From the NCBI RefSeq assembly GCF_947623445.1, contig NC_135246.1:1366501-1430500 (forward strand): a DNA stretch of 64,000 nucleotides. Direction: 5' to 3'. The DNA comes from Clavelina lepadiformis (taxonomy: Eukaryota > Chordata > Ascidiacea > Aplousobranchia > Clavelinidae). Both the position numbers and the translations under genes were made by a program. The notes below the pieces were generated by a model that saw only the letters and a program-made list of their open reading frames with translations, was not told the DNA's origin and made no database searches. Shown here in pieces: positions 59,126-64,000 of the stretch. Each line of letters opens with the position of its first letter. Position 1 is the stretch's first letter.

Positions 59126-59197
59126 GGCTCGTTGGTCTAGGGATATGATTCTTGCTTTGGGTGCAAGAGGTCCCGGGTTCAATTCCCGGACGAGCCC
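59126..59197 (+). tRNA. tRNA-Pro-TGG: tRNA-Pro (TGG), A-box variant
   Basis: G18A. Confidence 0.86.
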
Positions 59198-59280
59198 TAT
59201 AAAGAAGATTTTTTTGAATTTATACCAAATATCAAAAAGTTTTATTCATATAATATGAAGCAGATAAATGAATCTTTATC

Positions 59281-59352
59281 GGCTCGTTGGTCTAGGGGTA
59301 TGATTCTTGCTTAGGGTGCAAGAGGTCCCGGGTTCAATTCCCGGACGAGCCC
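59281..59352 (+). tRNA. tRNA-Pro-AGG: tRNA-Pro (AGG)
   Basis: Consensus AGG copy. Confidence 0.93.
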
Positions 59353-59389
59353 TATAAAGAAGAATATTTTGAATTTATACCAAATATCA

Positions 59390-59609
59390 ATTATATTGGG
59401 CCGCATTGTCACCTGAAATAAGTCAATGGGCCGCAGAACCTATTAAATTTCAAGAAAAATAGGTACATTATACTATTACTGCGCCCCTAATAACCGACTG
59501 GTACATTTTATTTAGGCCAAGATTCAAAGTTCAAAATACTATTTTTGGAGTGAAAATGACTAGCGGGCCGGACAAAAATCTCAGGCGGGCCGCATGTTGG
59601 ACATCCCTG
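59390..59609 (+). mobile_element. hAT-A MITE, 5'-truncated copy
   Basis: AGGTACATTA variant; relic 59610-59656 follows. Confidence 0.84.
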
Positions 59610-59739
59610 GTCTAGGGGTATGATTCTTGCTTAGGTTGCAAGTCCCGGACGAGCCCTATAGAGAAGAAGTTTTGGAATTTGGACTAAATATCATAAACAT
59701 TTATTCTTATAATATGAAGCAAAAAGATGCAACTTCACC

Positions 59740-59811
59740 GGCTCGTTGGTCTAGGGGTATGATTCTTGCTTTGGGTGCAAGAGGTCCCGGGTTCATTTCC
59801 CGGACGAGCCC
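59740..59811 (+). tRNA. tRNA-Pro-TGG: tRNA-Pro (TGG), B-box variant
   Basis: A57T, as at 51410. Confidence 0.78.
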
Positions 59812-59894
59812 TAAAAAGAAGATTATTTTGAATTTATACCAAATATCAAAAAGTTTTATGGTTATAATATGAAGCAAATAAATGAAACTTCATC

Positions 59895-59966
59895 GGCTCG
59901 TTGGTCTAGGGGTATGATTCTTGCTTTGGGTGCAAGAGGTTCCGGGTTCAATTCCCGGACGAGCCC
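59895..59966 (+). tRNA. tRNA-Pro-TGG: tRNA-Pro (TGG)
   Basis: C47T only. Confidence 0.92.
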
Positions 59967-60163
59967 TATACAGAAGATTATTTTGAATTTATACCAAATA
60001 TCAAAAAGTTTCATTCATGTAATATGAAGCAAATAAATGAAACTTCTTTCGTATTTCGTACTTTCATATAATATGAAGTGAAATGTCAAATACATCAAAT
60101 GTCAAAATATTCTATACAGTATGAAGGGAAAAGATTTAACCTCTGCCGCTCGTTGGTCTAGGA

Positions 60164-60393
60164 CAGTGATGTCCAGCCTTATATTATATTGGTCACCTGA
60201 AATAAGTCAATGGGCCGCAGAACCTATTAAATTTCAAGAAATTTAGGTATATTATACTATTACTGCACCCCTAATAACCGACTGGTACATTTTATTTAGG
60301 CCAAGATTCAAAGTTCAAAATACTATTTTTGGAGTGAAAATGACTAGCGGGCCGGACAAAAATCTCAGGCGGGCCGCATGTTGGACATCCCTG
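60164..60393 (+). mobile_element. hAT-A MITE, full-length copy
   Basis: CAGCCTTATATT type. 5' tRNA piece 60147-60163, 3' relic 60394-60440. Confidence 0.9.
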
Positions 60394-60523
60394 GTCTAGG
60401 GGTATGATTCTTGCTTAGGTTGCAAGTCCCGGACGAGCCCTATAAAGAAGAAGTTTTGGAATTTGGACTAAATACCATAAACATTTATTCTTATAATATG
60501 AAGCAAAAAGATGTAACTTCACC

Positions 60524-60595
60524 GGCTCGTTGGTCTAGAGGTATGATTCTTGCTTTGGGTGCAAGAGGTCCCGGGTTCAATTCCCGGACGAGCCC
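60524..60595 (+). tRNA. tRNA-Pro-TGG: tRNA-Pro (TGG)
   Basis: G16A. Confidence 0.9.
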
Positions 60596-60632
60596 TATAA
60601 AGAAGAATATTTTGAATTTATACCAAATATCA

Positions 60633-60852
60633 ATTATATTGGGACGCATTGTCACCTGAAATAAGTCAATGGGCCGCAGAACCTATTAAATTTCAAGAAA
60701 ATTAGGTATATTATACTATTACTGCGCCCCTAATTACCGACTGGTACGTTTTTTTTAGGCCAAGATTCAAAGTTCAAAATACTATTTTTGGAGTGAAAAT
60801 GACTAGCGGGCCGGACAAAAATCTCAGGCGGGCCGCATGTTGGACATCCCTG
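60633..60852 (+). mobile_element. hAT-A MITE, 5'-truncated copy
   Basis: TAATTACCG and TACGTTTTTT as at 52303; relic 60853-60899 (GCATCTCCCGG) follows. Confidence 0.84.
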
Positions 60853-60982
60853 GTCTAGGGGTATGATTCTTGCTTAGGTTGCATCTCCCGGACGAGCCCT
60901 ATAAAGAAGAAATTTTGGAATTTGGACTAAATATCATAAACATTTATTCTTATAATATGAAGCAAAAAGATGCAACTTCACC

Positions 60983-61054
60983 GGCTCGTTGGTCTAGGGG
61001 TATGATTCTTTCTTTGGGTGCAAGAGGTCCCGGGTTCAATTCCCGGACGAGCCC
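60983..61054 (+). tRNA. tRNA-Pro-TGG: tRNA-Pro (TGG), anticodon-stem variant
   Basis: G29T. Confidence 0.76.
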
Positions 61055-61137
61055 TATAAAGAAGATTTTTTTGAATTTATACCAAATATCAAAAAGTTTT
61101 ATTCATATAATATGAAGCAGATAAATGAATCTTTATC

Positions 61138-61209
61138 GGCTCGTTGGTCTAGGGGTATGATTCTTGCTTAGGGTGCAAGAGGTCCCGGGTTCAATTCCCG
61201 GACGAGCCC
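61138..61209 (+). tRNA. tRNA-Pro-AGG: tRNA-Pro (AGG)
   Basis: Consensus AGG copy. Confidence 0.93.
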
Positions 61210-61246
61210 TATAAAGAAGAATATTTTGAATTTATACCAAATATCA

Positions 61247-61466
61247 ATTATATTGGGCCGCATTGTCACCTGAAATAAGTCAATGGACCGCAGAACCTAT
61301 TAAATTTCAAGAAAAATAGGTATATTATGCTATTACTGCGCCCCTAATAACCGACTGGTACATTTTATTTAGGCCAAGATTCAAAGTTCAAAATACTATT
61401 TTTGGAGTGAAAATGACTAGCGGGCCGGACAAAAATCTCAGGCGGGTCGCATGTTGGACATCCCTG
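61247..61466 (+). mobile_element. hAT-A MITE, 5'-truncated copy
   Basis: Truncated type; relic 61467-61513 (TTAGATTGCAAG) follows. Confidence 0.84.
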
Positions 61467-61596
61467 GTCTAGGGGTATGATTCTTGCTTAGATTGCAAGT
61501 CCCGGACGAGCCCTATAAAGAAGAAGTTTTGGAATTTAGATTAAATATCATAAACATTTATTCTTATAATATGAAGCAAAAAGATGTAACTTCACC

Positions 61597-61668
61597 GGCT
61601 CGTTGGTCTAGAGGTATGATTCTTGCTTTGGGTGCAAGAGGTTCCGGGTTCAATTCCCGGACGAGCCC
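61597..61668 (+). tRNA. tRNA-Pro-TGG: tRNA-Pro (TGG)
   Basis: G16A and C47T. Confidence 0.9.
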
Positions 61669-61751
61669 TATAAAGAAGATTATTTTGAATTTATACCAAA
61701 TATCAAAAAGTTATATTCATATAATATGAAGCAGATAAATGAAACTTTATC

Positions 61752-61823
61752 GGCTCGTTGGTCTAGGGGTATGATTCTTGCTTAGGGTGCAAGAGGTCCC
61801 GGGTTCAATTCCCGGACGAGCCC
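61752..61823 (+). tRNA. tRNA-Pro-AGG: tRNA-Pro (AGG)
   Basis: Consensus AGG copy. Confidence 0.93.
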
Positions 61824-61860
61824 TATAAAGAAGAATATTTTGAATTTATACCAAATATCA

Positions 61861-62080
61861 ATTATATTGGGCCGCATTGTCACCTGAAATAAGTCAATGG
61901 GCCGCAGAACCTATTAAATTTCAAGAAAAATAGGTACATTATACTATTACTGCGCCCCTAATAACCGACTGGTACATTTTATTTAGGCCAAGATTCAAAG
62001 TTCAAAATACTATTTTTGGAGTGAAAATGACTAGCGGGCCGGACAAAAATCTCAGGCGGGCCGCATGTTGGACATCCCTG
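61861..62080 (+). mobile_element. hAT-A MITE, 5'-truncated copy
   Basis: AGGTACATTA variant; relic 62081-62127 follows. Confidence 0.84.
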
Positions 62081-62210
62081 GTCTAGGGGTATGATTTTTG
62101 CTTAGGTTGCAAGTCCCGGACGAGCCCTATAGAGAAGAAGTTTTGGAATTTGGACTAAATATCATAAACATTTATTCTTATAATATGAAGCAAAAAGATG
62201 CAACTTCACC

Positions 62211-62282
62211 GGCTCGTTGGTCTAGGGGTATGATTCTTGCTTTGGGTGCAAGAGGTTCCGGGTTCAATTCCCGGACGAGCCC
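62211..62282 (+). tRNA. tRNA-Pro-TGG: tRNA-Pro (TGG)
   Basis: C47T; sole gene of a 629-bp unit. Confidence 0.92.
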
Positions 62283-62479
62283 TATACAGAAGATTATTTT
62301 GAATTTATACCAAATATCAAAAAGTTTCATTCATGTAATATGAAGCAAATAAATGAAACTTCTTTCGTACTTCGTACTTTCATATAATATGAAGTGAAAT
62401 GTCAAATACATCAAATGTCAAAATATTCTATACAGTATGAAGGGAAAAGATTTAACCTCTGCCGCTCGTTGGTCTAGGA

Positions 62480-62709
62480 CAGTGATGTCCAGCCTTATAT
62501 TATATTGGTCACCTGAAATAAGTCAATGGGCCGCAGAACCTATTAAATTTCAAGAAATTTAGGTATATTATACTATTACTGCACCCCTAATAACCGACTG
62601 GTACATTTTATTTAGGCCAAGATTCAAAGTTCAAAATACTATTTTTGGAGTGAAAATGACTAGCGGGCCGGACAAAAATCTCAGGCGGGCCGCATGTTGG
62701 ACATCCCTG
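62480..62709 (+). mobile_element. hAT-A MITE, full-length copy
   Basis: CAGCCTTATATT type. 5' tRNA piece 62463-62479, 3' relic 62710-62756. Confidence 0.9.
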
Positions 62710-62839
62710 GTCTAGGGGTATGATTCTTGCTTAGGTTGCAAATCCCGGACGAGCCCTATAAAGAAGAAGTTTTGGAATTTGGACTAAATACCATAAACAT
62801 TTATTCTTATAATATGAAGCAAAAAGATGTAACTTCACC

Positions 62840-62911
62840 GGCTCGTTGGTCTAGAGGTATGATTCTTGCTTTGGGTGCAAGAGGTCCCGGGTTCAATTCC
62901 CGGACGAGCCC
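62840..62911 (+). tRNA. tRNA-Pro-TGG: tRNA-Pro (TGG)
   Basis: G16A. Confidence 0.9.
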
Positions 62912-62948
62912 TATAAAGAAGAATATTTTGAATTTATACCAAATATCA

Positions 62949-63168
62949 ATTATATTGGGACGCATTGTCACCTGAAATAAGTCAATGGGCCGCAGAACCT
63001 ATTAAATTTCAAGAAAATTAGGTATATTATACTATTACTGCGCCCCTAATAACCGACTGGTACATTTTATTTAGGCCAAGATTCAAAGTTCAAAATACTA
63101 TTTTTGGAGTGAAAATGACTAGCGGGCCGGACAAAAATCTCAGGCGGGCCGCATGTTGGACATCCCTG
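62949..63168 (+). mobile_element. hAT-A MITE, 5'-truncated copy
   Basis: GGGACGCATTG variant; relic 63169-63215 (GCATCTCCCGG) follows. Confidence 0.84.
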
Positions 63169-63298
63169 GTCTAGGGGTATGATTCTTGCTTAGGTTGCAT
63201 CTCCCGGACGAGCCCTATAAAGAAGAAATTTTGGAATTTGGACTAAATATCATAAACATTTATTCTTATAATATGAAGCAAAAAGATGCAACTTCACC

Positions 63299-63370
63299 GG
63301 CTCGTTGGTCTAGGGATATGATTCTTTCTTTGGGTGCAAGAGGTCCCGGGTTCAATTCCCGGACGAGCCC
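63299..63370 (+). tRNA. tRNA-Pro-TGG: tRNA-Pro (TGG), A-box and anticodon-stem variant
   Basis: G18A and G29T together, a combination seen only here. Confidence 0.72.
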
Positions 63371-63453
63371 TATAAAGAAGATTATTTTGAATTTATACCA
63401 AATATCAAAAAGTTTCATTCATGTAATATGAAGCAGATAAATGAAACTTTATC

Positions 63454-63524
63454 GGCTCGTTGGTCTAGGGTATGATTCTTGCTTAGGGTGCAAGAGGTCC
63501 CGGGTTCAATTCCCGGACGAGCCC
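63454..63524 (+). tRNA. tRNA-Pro-AGG: tRNA-Pro (AGG), 71-nt, D-loop deletion
   Basis: Same one-base D-loop deletion as at 56367 but with a normal anticodon stem. Confidence 0.75.
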
Positions 63525-63561
63525 TATAAAGAAGAATATTTTGAATTTATACCAAATATCA

Positions 63562-63781
63562 ATTATATTGGGCCGCATTGTCACCTGAAATAACTCAATG
63601 GGCCGCAGAATCTATTAAATTTCAAGAAAATTAGGTGTATTATACTATTACTGCGCCCCTAATAACCGACTGGTACATTTTATTTAGGCCAAGATTCAAA
63701 GTTCAAAATACTATTTTTGGAGTGAAAATGACTAGCGGGCCGGACAAAAATCTCAGGCGGGCCGCATGTTGGACATCCCTG
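63562..63781 (+). mobile_element. hAT-A MITE, 5'-truncated copy
   Basis: ATAACTCAATG type as at 56475; relic 63782-63828 follows. Confidence 0.84.
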
Positions 63782-63911
63782 GTCTAGGGGTATGATTCTT
63801 GCTTAGGTTGCAAGTCCCGGACGAGCCCTATAAAGAAGAAGTTTTGGAATTTGGACTAAATATCATAAACATTTATTCTTATAATATGAAGCAAAAAGAT
63901 GCAACTTCACC

Positions 63912-63983
63912 GGCTCGTTGGTCTAGGGATATGATTCTTGCTTTGGGTGCAAGAGGTCCCGGGTTCAATTCCCGGACGAGCCC
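63912..63983 (+). tRNA. tRNA-Pro-TGG: tRNA-Pro (TGG), A-box variant
   Basis: G18A. Last gene in the window; the array runs on past 64000. Confidence 0.86.
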
Positions 63984-64000
63984 TATAAAGAAGAATATTT

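Larger units (their letters stand above)
59627..63185 (+). repeat. Segmental duplication, 3.6 kb, copy 2
   Basis: Partner of 51297-54855, offset 8330 bp. Confidence 0.86.
1..64000 (+). repeat. tRNA-Pro tandem array (155-bp monomer, higher-order units)
   Basis: The whole window is one same-strand array. Successive tRNA starts inside a unit are 155 bp apart (for example 499, 654, 809). Unit lengths, measured between equivalent points of successive truncated tRNA relics, are mostly 459, 614, 769 (1, 2 or 3 genes plus truncated hAT-A) and 629 or 784 (1 or 2 genes plus full hAT-A). Composite units of 1094, 1104 and 1259 bp also occur. Copies differ by a few substitutions, many shared between non-adjacent units, which is the mark of unequal exchange and gene conversion. 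Both window ends lie inside the array, so its full size is unknown. An assembler could have collapsed or expanded such a region. Confidence 0.97.

Noticed and set aside
1-64000. CRISPR-like repeat and spacer pattern
   Set aside because: The repeat unit folds as a tRNA and the spacers are homologous to each other, not unique.
1-64000. tRNA-derived SINE family
   Set aside because: Copies are in strict tandem, keep full cloverleaf and discriminator, and have no tRNA-unrelated body, poly-A tail or dispersed target duplications.
1-64000. Bacterial or phage tRNA array
   Set aside because: No encoded CCA, eukaryotic A/B boxes and terminators, hAT elements with 8-bp duplications, and no protein genes.
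1-64000. Whole array as an assembly artefact
   Set aside because: Many units carry private changes and the insertions are clean (exactly +370 and +8 bp), which argues for real sequence, though copy number may still be inexact.

Overview
This 64-kb window is almost wholly a head-to-tail array of nuclear proline tRNA genes, all on the + strand. I count 193 full-length tRNA-Pro copies: 122 with anticodon TGG, 50 with AGG and 21 with CGG, which together read all four CCN codons. The genes are about 72 bp, intron-free, lack an encoded CCA, carry C at the discriminator position, and have Pol III A and B boxes plus a T-run just downstream. This points to a eukaryotic nuclear genome, most likely an animal. 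I cannot name the species. No protein-coding gene is supportable.

The basic monomer is 155 bp: a 72-bp gene and an 83-bp AT-rich spacer with a TATA-like box near -32 and a terminator near +15. Monomers are grouped into higher-order units of 459, 614, 629, 769 or 784 bp. Each unit has 1-4 tRNA genes and normally ends in a copy of a short non-autonomous hAT-like DNA transposon (hAT-A). There are 28 copies with both ends (about 230 bp) and 64 that share one 5' truncation (220 bp). Each is followed by a tRNA piece starting at GTCTAGGG; in 88 places (one after an intervening hAT-B) this piece has a 16-bp deletion removing the B box.

A second hAT-like element (hAT-B, 362 bp, perfect 14-bp terminal inverted repeats) occurs at 12920-13281 and 23929-24290. 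Both copies, and hAT-A, lie in the same 8-bp site GTCTAGGG, inside the A box of tRNA-Pro. At 8717-8732 a tRNA carries GTCTAGGC CTCTAGGG, the pattern expected of a hAT excision footprint at that site.

Regions: 1-12.1 kb alternates mainly 769/784/614-bp units. 12.1-24.4 kb adds the two hAT-B copies and three relics with no transposon. 20.9-28 kb, 38.5-50.7 kb and 51.3-63.8 kb contain multi-kb segmental duplications of array blocks. Stretches between intact genes that exceed 300 bp consist of spacer, hAT-A and tRNA relic; no other genes are visible there. Gene-internal numbering used below: acceptor 1-7/65-71, D stem 10-12/22-24, anticodon stem 26-30/38-42, anticodon 33-35, T stem 48-52/60-64, discriminator 72.
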